Assembly (NCBI GenBank): GCA_016293925.1
Contig: JAEDCX010000021.1
Span: 1-31,295 of the forward strand
Direction of reading: 5' to 3'
Source: Lachnospiraceae bacterium
GTDB lineage: Bacteria > Bacillota > Clostridia > Lachnospirales > Lachnospiraceae
DNA: 31,295 bases
Part shown: positions 1 through 8,826 of the stretch, piece by piece
How positions within the stretch are numbered: position 1 is the first letter of the stretch
Layout of the letters: each line of letters opens with the position of its first letter
Notes under the pieces: generated by a model
Seen by the model: the letters and a program-made list of their open reading frames with translations, nothing else
The model's database searches: none
What the model was told of the DNA's origin: nothing
Program-made: the position numbers and the translations under genes

Positions 1-457
1 TCTTCCCTCCGCCGGCAAGCATCTCTCTTGCATACTGATGGATGACTGCCTGATGGGGTGGAACATACACTCCGCCGTATTTCTTGGCACAGGTCAGACC
101 AAACATGTGGTCATCCTCATTGATGGTACCTCCCACCGCACACAGAGAATTGTGACAGTTGGTCAATACATAAGGCATCGGAAACTTCTCCAGTCCTGAC
201 GCACGTGCAGTCTGGATAATTCCGACGAATGTAATATCATGAGAAGTCAGTTTATCGAATCTGATCTTCAATTTGTCCATATTATCAGAGGTATTGTGGG
301 ATTTCAAAATACCATACGCAATGGTTCCCTGCTTCGCAGCTTCTCTGGAAATCTCTTCCCCTGTTACATTTTGTACTTCTGCCAATGCATGTTCAGAATC
401 CGCAATGATCTGATTACCATTGACAAGATACTGACCGCCTTCCAAAAGATTAATCAT
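1..457 (-). CDS. Aconitase-like hydratase (YbhJ-type), N-terminal part, cut by window edge
   Basis: I translated this minus-strand reading frame by hand; it is open from the ATG at 457 to the window edge (152 codons). The protein begins MINLLEGGQYLVNGNQ and contains the blocks LTNCHNSLCAVGGTINEDD and KKYGGVYVPPHQAVIHQYA, which I recognise from the aconitase-superfamily 'hydratase' (YbhJ-like) proteins common in Clostridia. The true substrate of that group is not settled. The cysteine in NCHNSLC and downstream cysteines beyond the window would be candidate iron-sulfur ligands, but that is inference. Start choice: GGAGG at 463-467 lies 5 nt before the ATG at 457; an in-frame ATG at 469 overlaps the ribosome site and is less likely. 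It has its own promoter (548-576) and sits beyond the flagellar gene's terminator, so it is probably not part of the glycosylation locus. Confidence 0.75.
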   Translation of the reverse strand, partial: MINLLEGGQYLVNGNQIIADSEHALAEVQNVTGEEISREAAKQGTIAYGILKSHNTSDNMDKLKIRFDKLTSHDITFVGIIQTARASGLEKFPMPYVLTNCHNSLCAVGGTINEDDHMFGLTCAKKYGGVYVPPHQAVIHQYAREMLAGGGK

Positions 458-547
458 ATAAGCCTCCATAGAAACATATTATTCAACGCGATACCCTCAC
501 TGGTCCCAAAACAGCATATCAATCCCGGTGAACCAATATCTTGTTTG

Positions 548-576
548 ATTATAGGCTATTTATCCGGAAAAGGCAA
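548..576 (-). promoter_or_regulatory. Sigma-A-type promoter for the hydratase gene
   Basis: On the minus strand TTGCCT (571-576) and a perfect TATAAT (548-553) are separated by exactly 17 nt. The promoter lies about 90 bases upstream of the hydratase start and downstream of the terminator at 605-633, so it would restart transcription for the hydratase alone. Confidence 0.65.
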
Positions 577-604
577 CCAAAAAAGATACCATCAAAGATC
601 CCGC

Positions 605-633
605 AAAAAAGAGCACGGTATAATCCCGTGCTC
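605..633 (-). terminator. Rho-independent terminator after the FliD-like gene
   Basis: An 8-bp perfect GC-rich stem, GAGCACGG (611-618) pairing with CCGTGCTC (626-633), has a 7-nt loop and is followed on the minus strand by six T residues (605-610). It lies 24 bases past the stop codon of the FliD-like gene and marks the left boundary of the flagellar/glycosylation region. Confidence 0.88.
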
Positions 634-656
634 CTTGATTCTGTCTGAATACATTC

Positions 657-1964
657 CTAACAATACGAATTAAACATCATTCCACTGTAAGCGCTTGCCG
701 CATACGGTGATACGAAATTATGTCCCGGATTCTTATACGCAACAATTGTCTTATTCACATAATTCATCGGATTCAACGACACCTGATTCGCTTTCCGCAG
801 GAGGGAATTGGTAAAATCTTTCATCGGTTCCAGAACAGCGCCGGGATTATCACTCTGCGCCGCATTATCCAGTAACGTCTCATCAACGAAGATATCTCCG
901 TTCTCTCCAAACTGCAGACCCAGCCGTCCGAGGCTCTGATTGTAATAACTTGCAATACGATTCATCTCTCCCAGCAGTCTGTTGCTCTGCGGCTGACTCT
1001 CCAGATATTCATTGGCAGATTTGATAAACGCATTATAACTGCCCACCAGCTGTATGATATTATCTTTCAGAGATTCGATATCTGTCTTCACACCAATTGT
1101 GGTTGACATACCCTCTTCCGGCGAAACACCGGTCAGCTGAATCTCGTATTTCTTCTCAACCGTGAAACGATTCGACAGTGCCGTGCGCTCCACCCCATTC
1201 AGTTTGAACTGTGCATTCTCGGCCGGCCTCGTTATCTCACCGATGCCCAGATAGTCCAGAATACCGGTATTTTTGCTGGTTTTCTCTTCACTGATTCTGA
1301 AAACCTCGCTTTTCTCCGGCGCAAGTCCCGTCAGATTGGATCTGATCTGGAGTGAGCTGTTGCCTTCCCCATCCTCCAGCACCTCTGCCTGGAGTGAGAT
1401 ATTGGCATTGTTAACCAGGTTCGCCAGTTTCTTCTGCAGGCTGCCGTTCGTATCCTCCGGCTTTACATTGAACTGGAACTCATAACTCATATCGTTGACT
1501 CTGATGTCAAAAGAGTACAGATCCTTGGCCATATCCACAATATCATCCTTCGGCAGATAATTACCTGTATTGTACTGTGGCTTCGCAAGGTTGGTCACTT
1601 CCAACTCAAACGTGGGGATCTCGTCGTCCCCGCTCTCCCCAATATATGTAGCCGTAGCGATATCCTCATTGGTGGAAGATGCTTTTTTCTTACCCAGCAT
1701 CTCATTCTCATCAAGACCACCCAGCGATGCGATGGTATTACGCAATTCCCGGGCATTCTCTTTTACACTGACCGCGAAACGCTGCGCCGCCTCACTGGTA
1801 TCCACGATGGACAGGGGGGCTTCTTTATTCTGTTTGACAATGGAGTTGTAAATACTTCTTAATTCACTCTTCTTATGAGTATCATACTGCGTGGTACCCT
1901 TTGGTGCATAAGAAGTCAGATAATGATTATAGACTGTATTCAAGACAGCAATATTCATTGCCAT
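657..1964 (-). CDS. FliD-like flagellar filament cap-related protein
   Basis: The 435-residue protein resembles the core and C-terminal part of FliD (hook-associated protein 2). A central region near residues 150-230 has the pattern of a short beta domain (FDIRVNDMSYEFQFNV, then an LQIRSNLTG-like strand). It is followed by FKLNGVE and then a helical segment, SLKDNIIQLVGSYNAFIKS, ending in the FliD_C-like GRLGLQFGENGDIFVDE. The usual FliD amino terminus (a GLASGLDT-type motif) is absent and is replaced by a different N-terminal region, so this may be a FliD paralogue or a flagellum-associated relative rather than the cap itself. The last residue is cysteine. A strong GGAGG lies 8 nt before the ATG. 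A 225-nt untranslated region with its own promoter precedes it, and a terminator follows. Its presence ties the glycosylation genes to flagella. Confidence 0.62.
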   Translation of the reverse strand: MAMNIAVLNTVYNHYLTSYAPKGTTQYDTHKKSELRSIYNSIVKQNKEAPLSIVDTSEAAQRFAVSVKENARELRNTIASLGGLDENEMLGKKKASSTNEDIATATYIGESGDDEIPTFELEVTNLAKPQYNTGNYLPKDDIVDMAKDLYSFDIRVNDMSYEFQFNVKPEDTNGSLQKKLANLVNNANISLQAEVLEDGEGNSSLQIRSNLTGLAPEKSEVFRISEEKTSKNTGILDYLGIGEITRPAENAQFKLNGVERTALSNRFTVEKKYEIQLTGVSPEEGMSTTIGVKTDIESLKDNIIQLVGSYNAFIKSANEYLESQPQSNRLLGEMNRIASYYNQSLGRLGLQFGENGDIFVDETLLDNAAQSDNPGAVLEPMKDFTNSLLRKANQVSLNPMNYVNKTIVAYKNPGHNFVSPYAASAYSGMMFNSYC

Positions 1965-2107
1965 AGCACGCCCCTCCTTTCATCCATGAAATCGATACGA
2001 TTCTCATGATTCCTGTTCCTCTGATACACGAATCACCTGCCGTCTTCGGGGATCCGTTCCCGACATCCGGCACTCGTATGGGCATAATAACCTACTTTTA
2101 TGCTTAT

Positions 2108-2136
2108 ATCATATCACTGTGAAAGGATTGGTGCAA
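2108..2136 (-). promoter_or_regulatory. Candidate sigma-A promoter for the FliD-like gene
   Basis: TTGCAC (2131-2136) and TATGAT (2108-2113) on the minus strand are spaced by 17 nt. This predicts a leader of roughly 140 nt before the FliD-like ATG. The leader holds a weak 5-bp stem (2046-2050 with 2059-2063). The -35 box is only a half match. No sigma-28-like box is visible here. Confidence 0.45.
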
Positions 2137-2189
2137 TAGAATCTGTCAATTTTGTTTGAAATGAAATAACACAAAAAGAAGAGAGCGCT

Positions 2190-2813
2190 TTATGATTTTT
2201 TTCCCGTCATCCTATCGAAGAATTGTTTGTACTTTGCATATTCCGTATGAAGTCTGTCATGATCCAGATACTCTGTATAGATTGCTCTTGTCATCTGTCT
2301 GGAACGGCAGGTGTCCAGCACATATAGCTCCATGAGTGGAACATAGAAAGGCGTTTTCTTGGCATATCCCCACCATAACAGAGCATCTTCCGTATGTAAC
2401 GTATCCAGCCAGGGTTCACCATACTCATAACGGATAATCTTCCCCTGTGCTTCCTGTGTGAGTCCGCATTCGTGCCAGACGGCGATTCTGCTCGGCCAAT
2501 CCAGCGAATCATATAGATCCCCGACATTCCCGTATACCAACGTCAGAACGTCAAGATACAGAGCGTGCTCCTCATCCTCCGGGAGTAGCTTCTCAAAGGC
2601 AGGGATCGATATTTCTTCCGGATCCCAATAACTCACCATACCTGCCGGGAAAGGACAATTCAAGGATAACAAAGAATCATCCTCTTCATCCAATTCTGTC
2701 CTGGCAATATATATATGAAAATCATTCTCTCGATTCGACTCATAAAATGCCACCAGATTCACTACCAACTGCATCACAAAACCGTGTTCTGCACATACAA
2801 TAATATTTCTCAT
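2190..2813 (-). CDS. Shortened GT8-like protein, probably non-catalytic paralogue of the upstream gene
   Basis: The 207-residue protein aligns by eye with the GT8 glycosyltransferase encoded just upstream. ALYLDVLTLVYGNVGDLYD (residues 84-102) matches ILYLDIDMIVAKNIGELYE there. IIRYEYGEPW (127-136) matches IIHYAGDKPW, and WWGYAKKTPFY and the following tail match WWQYAKMTPFY. The metal-binding Asp-x-Asp is broken (D88-V-L90), and about 98 residues between that site and the C-terminal HxxGxKPW-like motif are missing, including the segment that normally holds the acceptor and donor pocket. A GT8 activity is therefore unlikely; a scaffolding or regulatory role, or decay, is possible. The frame is open without stops, so it is not an obvious pseudogene. 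It lies 26 nt downstream of the intact GT8 and ends the long gene run. Confidence 0.7.
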   Translation of the reverse strand: MRNIIVCAEHGFVMQLVVNLVAFYESNRENDFHIYIARTELDEEDDSLLSLNCPFPAGMVSYWDPEEISIPAFEKLLPEDEEHALYLDVLTLVYGNVGDLYDSLDWPSRIAVWHECGLTQEAQGKIIRYEYGEPWLDTLHTEDALLWWGYAKKTPFYVPLMELYVLDTCRSRQMTRAIYTEYLDHDRLHTEYAKYKQFFDRMTGKKS

Positions 2814-2839
2814 GAAAAGTTCATCCTTCTCCTTGCCAG

Positions 2840-3820
2840 TTACGATATGAGTCCTTTGTTGTGAAGCTCATAAAAAGTTTTCAGGGGTTCAATTGCTCTT
2901 TTCAGTTTATCGTTTTCTTCCACATACTGGATATATTTACTGGTAAGACTCTCTTTTCCACAGGAAGCAAGAACATATTCCTCCAGCATCTCTTCATAGA
3001 ACGGGGTCATCTTCGCATACTGCCACCAGATCTCATTGGCGGAGTTCTGCAGTCCCGCTTTCCACGGTTTATCCCCCGCGTAATGAATGATGGAAGCTTC
3101 CTTCGGACGTCTTCCGTTCTCTTCCTCGTCATTTTCCCTCTTGGTAATTATGGTAAAACAATCATACTGAAAGGGATCCACATATTTCATCTGGCCCCAA
3201 TGCACCAGATTCAACAGATCCTGATCCAATACCGGAATGTGAAAGTTGTGGGCGGCAGCCACATTCATATAACTGGACAAATGATATTTTCCCCGTAATT
3301 CTTTCAGATTCCACAGCATCATCCCGGCATTGATGTAATAGGTATCCGTGAAATCGTGATCGCGGAAAAGAAAATATCGCGGATCTTCCGGTGGAATCGG
3401 CTGAATAGTCGGAATATCCCGAGTCGCCACAAAGTATTTATCCTCAAAATCCATCTCATATAGTTCGCCGATGTTCTTTGCTACAATCATATCAATATCC
3501 AGATAGAGAATACGGTCCACATCATCTGGTATCACGTCAATCAGTGACAGACGGTATAGGGTTTCTTTGCTCCACATCTCTGTCAGTGGAAGTCCCTTAA
3601 GGAAATCCTGCGGGTTCACTTTCATATCATGCCAATCACTGTGATGTGTTGCACACAATCCGCCAAGCGCTCTATTGTCCTCGTCGTTCAATTCATCGTT
3701 CAGTGCATACACATGCACATCGTACTGCGGATTGTTATAAAACAAGGAGGTCAGCAATACATACGCATATCTCACATATTTTCGGTTCAGTGCAATACAA
3801 ATATTCATTTGCTTTGCCAC
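2840..3820 (-). CDS. GT8-family glycosyltransferase
   Basis: A 326-residue protein with the GT8 (galactosyl/glucosyltransferase, LgtC/GspA type) layout. An N-terminal strand, NICIALNRKYVRYAYVLLTSL, leads in. The metal-binding D108-I-D110 sits in ILYLDIDMIV, YYINAGMMLWNL is near 161-172, DQDLLN is near 199-204, and the C-terminal HYAGDKPW is at 246-253. Members are retaining enzymes using a UDP-sugar in the cytoplasm; the sugar and acceptor here cannot be read from sequence. The GTG start at 3820 is supported by AGGAGG 8 nt upstream; an internal ATG four codons on lacks comparable support. It follows the CMP-nonulosonate synthetase gene after 95 nt that hold no recognisable feature, and it precedes a degenerate paralogue, suggesting a tandem duplication. 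Confidence 0.87.
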   Translation of the reverse strand: MAKQMNICIALNRKYVRYAYVLLTSLFYNNPQYDVHVYALNDELNDEDNRALGGLCATHHSDWHDMKVNPQDFLKGLPLTEMWSKETLYRLSLIDVIPDDVDRILYLDIDMIVAKNIGELYEMDFEDKYFVATRDIPTIQPIPPEDPRYFLFRDHDFTDTYYINAGMMLWNLKELRGKYHLSSYMNVAAAHNFHIPVLDQDLLNLVHWGQMKYVDPFQYDCFTIITKRENDEEENGRRPKEASIIHYAGDKPWKAGLQNSANEIWWQYAKMTPFYEEMLEEYVLASCGKESLTSKYIQYVEENDKLKRAIEPLKTFYELHNKGLIS

Positions 3821-3915
3821 AGATTCTTCCTCCTCATACTCTCAGATTACATGCATCAGCACCCACATACGCATACCCTCCTGGCAAGCTTCCACTTATG
3901 CTCTTCTCATCTGCT

Positions 3916-4617
3916 TCATTCGATCTGCTGAGCGCGTAAAGCCTTGTCCGCTCTTTCAAATTCCTCTTCTGTATCAATATCATAGTTCTGGTTCATCTGA
4001 TACCCAAGAATTCGATCCCCGGTCATGGAATTCTTCTTCAGTACAACCGATCCTCTGGTTACGTCAATACAAGCATTCTGATAATAGATTACCGGGAGCT
4101 GCTGCCGCGGCATATTGTAGGCCTCCGGAATGTCTGTCAGGAGAGGGATAATCGTTCCATCCTCCTGCCATCTCCACATCTTATAGGCAATCTCTTTGGC
4201 CGGTGCAATGGTACGCACACTGTCTGCCTCCGGATGGTCTATCAGTAACTGAATCATTCTATCAATATCATCCACATTTCTAATAGGGTATGTAGGGCGA
4301 AGCTGAACCACAATATCCGCATCATAGTTCTCTTTTTCTTTCAGAAAAGACAAGGCATGCCGAAACACCTCAATATCCAGTGCCGTATCCGTTGCATACT
4401 CGGCAGGGCGCAGAAAGGGAATCTCTGCACCGTACTCCCGCGCAATCGCCGCATATCTCTCACTGTCCGTACTGACAATGACACGGTTGATATATTTGGA
4501 CTGCAGAGCATGTCCGATGGAATGGGCAAGCATGGGTTTACCGCCCATCATACGTATGTTTTTATCAATTACACTTTTGGAACCGCTACGAGCGGGGATG
4601 ATAGCCAAAATGTTCAT
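3916..4617 (-). CDS. CMP-nonulosonate synthetase (NeuA/PseF/LegF-type cytidylyltransferase)
   Basis: The 233-residue protein opens with MNILAIIPARSGSKSVIDKN, the acylneuraminate cytidylyltransferase signature (ARxGSK...KN), followed by VSTDSERYAAIAREYGAE, IPFLRPAEYATDT and VVQLRPTYPIR. It is expected to join CMP from CTP to a nine-carbon nonulosonic acid such as sialic, pseudaminic or legionaminic acid. The sequence alone does not tell me which. The length fits single-domain family members. AAGGAG lies 7 nt before the ATG. It sits directly after the Maf gene and in the same run as a NeuB-type synthase, so it probably supplies the donor for Maf and/or for the sialyltransferase-like protein at 8827-10017. 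Confidence 0.88.
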   Translation of the reverse strand: MNILAIIPARSGSKSVIDKNIRMMGGKPMLAHSIGHALQSKYINRVIVSTDSERYAAIAREYGAEIPFLRPAEYATDTALDIEVFRHALSFLKEKENYDADIVVQLRPTYPIRNVDDIDRMIQLLIDHPEADSVRTIAPAKEIAYKMWRWQEDGTIIPLLTDIPEAYNMPRQQLPVIYYQNACIDVTRGSVVLKKNSMTGDRILGYQMNQNYDIDTEEEFERADKALRAQQIE

Positions 4618-4697
4618 GATCGATCTCCTTCCAAGTTGCTATTCCGGTACATTTCCTGTCCCGTTTCCCCAAGCCGATCTTCTCTCTCTACGACCGT

Positions 4698-6395
4698 TTA
4701 GAGTTGCATCGCTTCTTCCAATGTCATATACTCCATTCGCTTCACGAACGCGCCACCCTCTGTTGCATTGATGACACGGATATTGGTCACATCATCCATG
4801 TTGTCTCTGTTCAGGCGCCGTGTAATCCAGTTGGCATAGAGTTGAAACTTGGTATCCACATACACGACACCGCCATCATAGGCTTTGGTCGGAATCAAAG
4901 CAGCTTCATCCGGCGCCATTGTCTGGGATGTCCCTTCTGCGTGGGCTTTCTGCCCCGTAAATGCAAGATCCAGCCCAATGAACACTACTATGGAGGCATG
5001 CAGACGAATCGCTACATCCAACGCCAGTGTACTCACTGACCCACCGCTGGAGTAGAGTTTTCTGTCTTCTTTTCCGGCTGCCTGTTCCGCAGGTTCAAAG
5101 CCTTCCTGATAGATGATATACTTTTCACCGGCATACTTCCTGGCCAGATGCCAGGTTGCGCTGGACAGCAACAGAAGAGGTATATTCTCCTGCCACAATT
5201 CCCTGAACTGGTATTGTATACGGGCGTTGGCTTCTGAGACAATGACATAATCCGGACGAATGCCCATCTGCATCATCTTTACATACACTGTTCCCGTGGC
5301 AATCACGATACTGTCAGCTTCCCGTTCTGCAAGCAGGTGGAGATTCTTGTCAAGAGACGGTCCTGCTGCCACAATGTATATTTTTCTCCCTGCAAAAGAG
5401 GATTCCAGCTCATCTATGTTATGAGAACATCGTTTGCTGTTCTGGAGGAAATTACCAAACAGCAGATACTTCTGTTCCTCCATGGAATGTGTCGCCATGT
5501 AGAATCTCTCAATTGCCTGGCGAACCTGCTCATCCGTAATCAACTGTATCGCAGGCGGATAAAGGATAACCTGGTGATTCGGAACGGACATAGCCCGCAC
5601 CAATTCCTGCAGCTGTGGGTCGTAATGTAAAATAAGTGTTCCATCCAGCAGCTGATCTGCAACATCAGAATACAAAAGCATGCAATAGAGCGCATCCAGA
5701 CGTGATTCATAATCATGAACAACGCAGGCATCACCGCAGATAAATCGAATGGCACTCACCTGCAATCCGGAAGCACACCCAAGCAGATGATATTCCTCTC
5801 GTCCGAATGCAACCTGATCCTTCATGAAATTCAATATATCAACATAAGGATCCCCGTTTCCGTAAAGATACATCTGTTTGTCACCATCCACATAGAGGAC
5901 GGTATTGCGTCCACTCTCCGTAGGCTCCAAAACAAATCTGGCCAAAACCTCATCTACCATGGGAATCAATTGTCCCACCTGCTCCGCAAGCCATGGATCC
6001 TTCCTTTTGAGTGCATCCAAATTCTTGGTCAGACAATCCGTCGTTTCCGGTTGATACACCTCCTTGATGCTATACAACCACTGTACCAAAACAGGGCGAA
6101 GCCCCATCTGCAGCATATCCGCCAACAAAATGAAATCCCTTTTCTCCTGTGCCGCCATCACAGCACTCAATTGTTCCGTAAAAGCCTGAAAGGGCATAGA
6201 AAGTCCTAGTTCTGCCAGTTCCTCCCGATATGTATTCCCACACTCTGTCATGCGCATGAATCGATCGATCAGCAAACGATACCCACGCATGGCCGCATCA
6301 ACATTCCAATGCCTCAGATTGTTCACGACCATATCCATTATCTGGACGCAAAGTTGGGAGTTCCGTTCCAATTCCTTCATCTTCCCCACATTCAT
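4698..6395 (-). CDS. Maf-type (DUF115) motility accessory protein, flagellin nonulosonyltransferase
   Basis: The 565-residue protein carries the DUF115/MptE-like core of motility accessory factors. The marker segment IYIVAAGPSLDKN is at residues 339-351, and after it come GIRPDYVIVSEAN, SSGGSVSTLALDVAIRL and FIGLDLAFTGQKAHAEG. In Campylobacter, Aeromonas and Clostridium, Maf proteins transfer CMP-activated nonulosonic acids onto flagellin serine/threonine in the cytoplasm before export. Here the same run encodes a NeuB-type synthase and a NeuA-like CMP-sugar synthetase, and a FliD-like gene follows, which strongly supports that role. The N-terminal 330 residues match the helical and mixed region usual in the family. 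The start codon overlaps the UDP-galactopyranose mutase stop by 4 nt (ATGA) and has GAGGA 7 nt upstream. Confidence 0.88.
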   Translation of the reverse strand: MNVGKMKELERNSQLCVQIMDMVVNNLRHWNVDAAMRGYRLLIDRFMRMTECGNTYREELAELGLSMPFQAFTEQLSAVMAAQEKRDFILLADMLQMGLRPVLVQWLYSIKEVYQPETTDCLTKNLDALKRKDPWLAEQVGQLIPMVDEVLARFVLEPTESGRNTVLYVDGDKQMYLYGNGDPYVDILNFMKDQVAFGREEYHLLGCASGLQVSAIRFICGDACVVHDYESRLDALYCMLLYSDVADQLLDGTLILHYDPQLQELVRAMSVPNHQVILYPPAIQLITDEQVRQAIERFYMATHSMEEQKYLLFGNFLQNSKRCSHNIDELESSFAGRKIYIVAAGPSLDKNLHLLAEREADSIVIATGTVYVKMMQMGIRPDYVIVSEANARIQYQFRELWQENIPLLLLSSATWHLARKYAGEKYIIYQEGFEPAEQAAGKEDRKLYSSGGSVSTLALDVAIRLHASIVVFIGLDLAFTGQKAHAEGTSQTMAPDEAALIPTKAYDGGVVYVDTKFQLYANWITRRLNRDNMDDVTNIRVINATEGGAFVKRMEYMTLEEAMQL

Positions 6396-7522
6396 GCCAA
6401 TTCCTCATGTACCAGGTCAAGTGCCGCACGCAACACTTTGTCCATGTCATAATATTTGTATTGGCCCAATCTACCGCCAAAAATCACGTTGGGACATGTC
6501 AGGGAAAGTTCTGCATATCTGTGATACAGTTCCGCATTCCGCTCATTATTCACCGGATAATAGGGTTCCTCGCCCATGACCCACTCCATTGGATATTCTC
6601 GGGTAATCACGGTATCCGGTTGTTTGCCGAATTCGAAATGTTTATGCTCAATAATTCTGGTATACGGTACTTCCCGTTCCGTATAGTTTACGACAGCAAC
6701 CCCCTGATAGTTTTCCTCTCCCACCAGAGTCTCTTCCTCAAACCGGAGAGACCGATACTCCAAAGTCCCCAGCTGATAGTTGAAAAATTCATCAATCATA
6801 CCTGTATACAGCACTTTATCAAAGGTATCCCCCTCTATCGACCGATAGAAATCTTTCTCTTCAACAGACACATATTCATTGAAATCCGTATTCAGACGGA
6901 CTTCAATACCATTCAGCATCTTTTCCACAATCTGTGTGTATCCTCCGATCGGAATCCCCTGATATCTGTCGTTAAAATAATTATTGTCATAAGTAAAGCG
7001 CAGCGGAAGTCTCTTGATAATAAATGCAGGAAGTTCCGTGCAGTCCCGCCCCCATTGTTTCTCCGTATATCCTTTTACCAATTTCTCATACACATCTCTT
7101 CCGGCAAGCGAAATCGCCTGTTCCTCCAGATTTCTGGGCTCCTTAATACCGGCTTCTTCAATCTGTTTCCGGATAATCGCCTGTGCTTCTGCCGGCGTCT
7201 TAATGTTCCACATCCTGCTGAAGGTGTTCATGTTAAACGGGAGGTTGTACAACTCATTCTTGTAACTTGCAACAGGAGAATTCACAAACTGATTGAATTG
7301 CGCAAATTGGTTGATATACTGCCAGATTTTCTGATCTGAAGTATGGAAAATATGCGCACCGTATTTGTGCACCTGAATCCCGTTCTGCTCTTTCGTATAG
7401 ATATTGCCCGCAATATGATCCCTTCTGTCAATCACCATACAGGCTTTTCCGGCTTTCTTCATCTCATACGCAAATGTTGCGCCAAATAGACCGGCTCCGA
7501 CAATCAGATAATCGTAGTTCAT
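6392..7522 (-). CDS. glf: UDP-galactopyranose mutase
   Basis: The 376-residue flavoenzyme interconverts UDP-galactopyranose and UDP-galactofuranose. The N-terminal FAD-binding strand YDYLIVGAGLFGATFA is followed by DRRDHIAGNIYT and KYGAHIFHTSDQKIW, the hallmark of bacterial UGM. Further family segments are YTEKQWG, IPIGGYTQIVEKML and, near the end, FGGRLGQYKYYDMD. An upstream in-frame TTG at 7540 exists, but the ATG at 7522 with GAGAGGG 9 nt before it places the flavin motif at the expected distance. The gene is directly coupled to Maf by a 4-nt overlap. This implies that the glycan built here contains galactofuranose, added by one of the neighbouring transferases; which one is not evident. 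Confidence 0.95.
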   Translation of the reverse strand: MNYDYLIVGAGLFGATFAYEMKKAGKACMVIDRRDHIAGNIYTKEQNGIQVHKYGAHIFHTSDQKIWQYINQFAQFNQFVNSPVASYKNELYNLPFNMNTFSRMWNIKTPAEAQAIIRKQIEEAGIKEPRNLEEQAISLAGRDVYEKLVKGYTEKQWGRDCTELPAFIIKRLPLRFTYDNNYFNDRYQGIPIGGYTQIVEKMLNGIEVRLNTDFNEYVSVEEKDFYRSIEGDTFDKVLYTGMIDEFFNYQLGTLEYRSLRFEEETLVGEENYQGVAVVNYTEREVPYTRIIEHKHFEFGKQPDTVITREYPMEWVMGEEPYYPVNNERNAELYHRYAELSLTCPNVIFGGRLGQYKYYDMDKVLRAALDLVHEELA

Positions 7523-7563
7523 TACATCGTACCCTCTCAATATATATTTACTCTCGCGGAACG

Positions 7564-8793
7564 CTAACGTCTCTTCTTCCGTTTACGAAAATTGCAAATC
7601 GTTTCTTTATACACTTTCATCATGATAGGATATACTTTCTGTGGAGTAAGATTACCCACTCTTTGATATGCACGATTTTCGTATTGTTTCTTTTCTACAG
7701 ACGATAAACTCATGGCCTGCCTAATTTTCTTAAGCAAATCAATTTCATCATCCACATTCGCCAGAAAGCCATTGTACGAATCGGTAATCAGCTGTTCCAT
7801 GCTGGTTCCATATTCGCTTGTGGTACTGATTACGATCTTTCCAAGCGCCATTGCTTCTAAACACGTATTGGGAAGATTATCCACCCGGGTTGGCAAAACA
7901 CATGCGTACGAATTCTGAATCAGGGAATACAATCGATCCCGATCTGAGATTTCACCCAAAAACAGGAACCTGTCCCTATGCTTTCTGATTCTTGAATCAT
8001 ACAACCTGGCTGCAGACATATGTCTTCCCTGATACTCTACATCTCGATTCCGTCCGACCACAACGAATTTCATACTCGGATATTCGTCCAATATCCTGTC
8101 AACAATATTCGCCATAATATGTATTTCTTTCCGCAGCATTTGCGAACCGAAGTTCAGTAAATAATGTTGCGGCTCAAGGTTTTTTTCGTTGAGCGGATAC
8201 GTCTTCCGGTCAATCAGAACCGGACTTTCCACTACCCGCGGAACGACACCTGTCTTTTTGTGAATCAGTCCTTGAAGCAATAAACTGGGAGCCAGAACCT
8301 GATCCGCACATTTCAATGCCCAGAAGGTGGTCTTTTCAAATAGCTTGCAGGTCTTTACGCTACTTTGAAAATCAAAATGCGTATCATTGGAATTACGCCA
8401 CAACGACGGGTATTCTGATACTCGCACGACGTAAGGAATCTTTCTGTTTCTTATCAATGCAAGTCCATACGCACTGACACTTTGAACAATATCAACCGGA
8501 TTGGTCTTGCTCACTCTTTCTACTTCTCTATTGTAGCGAATACTTCGTCGAACATTCAGACTTAATTTTCTGAAAGACCCGGCATTCTCTCCGGCTTCAC
8601 AATCTGTAACATTTACTTTTCGTATGGTAATTCCGTTCCAATCTGATACTCTGCATTTCGCAGATTCTGTAATAACAGTAACCCTATGACCCCTATCTTT
8701 CAAAATACGAGCCATATTGGATACATAATTACCGGACCCTACTCTTACTTCGCCCGGAACAGGAAATACATTGGTCAAAAAAACAATATGCAT
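7564..8793 (-). CDS. GT4-family glycosyltransferase
   Basis: A 409-residue GT-B enzyme. The N-terminal half starts MHIVFLTNVFPVPGEVRVGSGNY. The C-terminal half has FVVVGRNRD, then RFLFLGEISDRDRLYSLIQNS and the donor-phosphate region with NLPNTCLEAMALGKIVI, which corresponds to the E-x7-E site of GT4 enzymes with the first acid replaced (DN at that position). Family members are retaining and act at the cytoplasmic face of the membrane or in the cytosol. The basic tail (RKRKKRR) is unusual and could contact membrane phospholipid. Start: ATG at 8793 gives the normal first strand; an in-frame ATG at 8808 is possible and neither has a strong ribosome site. It lies between the sialyltransferase-like gene and glf. 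Confidence 0.82.
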   Translation of the reverse strand: MHIVFLTNVFPVPGEVRVGSGNYVSNMARILKDRGHRVTVITESAKCRVSDWNGITIRKVNVTDCEAGENAGSFRKLSLNVRRSIRYNREVERVSKTNPVDIVQSVSAYGLALIRNRKIPYVVRVSEYPSLWRNSNDTHFDFQSSVKTCKLFEKTTFWALKCADQVLAPSLLLQGLIHKKTGVVPRVVESPVLIDRKTYPLNEKNLEPQHYLLNFGSQMLRKEIHIMANIVDRILDEYPSMKFVVVGRNRDVEYQGRHMSAARLYDSRIRKHRDRFLFLGEISDRDRLYSLIQNSYACVLPTRVDNLPNTCLEAMALGKIVISTTSEYGTSMEQLITDSYNGFLANVDDEIDLLKKIRQAMSLSSVEKKQYENRAYQRVGNLTPQKVYPIMMKVYKETICNFRKRKKRR

Positions 8794-8826
8794 GCTCAAA
8801 ATTCCCATCTGACTTCTGACGTCACA

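Noticed and set aside
239..673. Plus-strand open frame of 144 codons at the left edge
   Set aside because: It runs opposite to the recognisable hydratase frame and through a terminator and promoter; the protein shows no family features.
2164..2195. Terminator after the short GT8-like gene
   Set aside because: Only a 6-bp self-complementary AGCGCT without a loop precedes a T-rich stretch; no real stem is present.
6407..7339. Plus-strand open frame of 310 codons
   Set aside because: It is antisense to UDP-galactopyranose mutase, whose motifs are clear; the translation is rich in Ile, Phe, His and Cys with no domain, as expected of a shadow frame.
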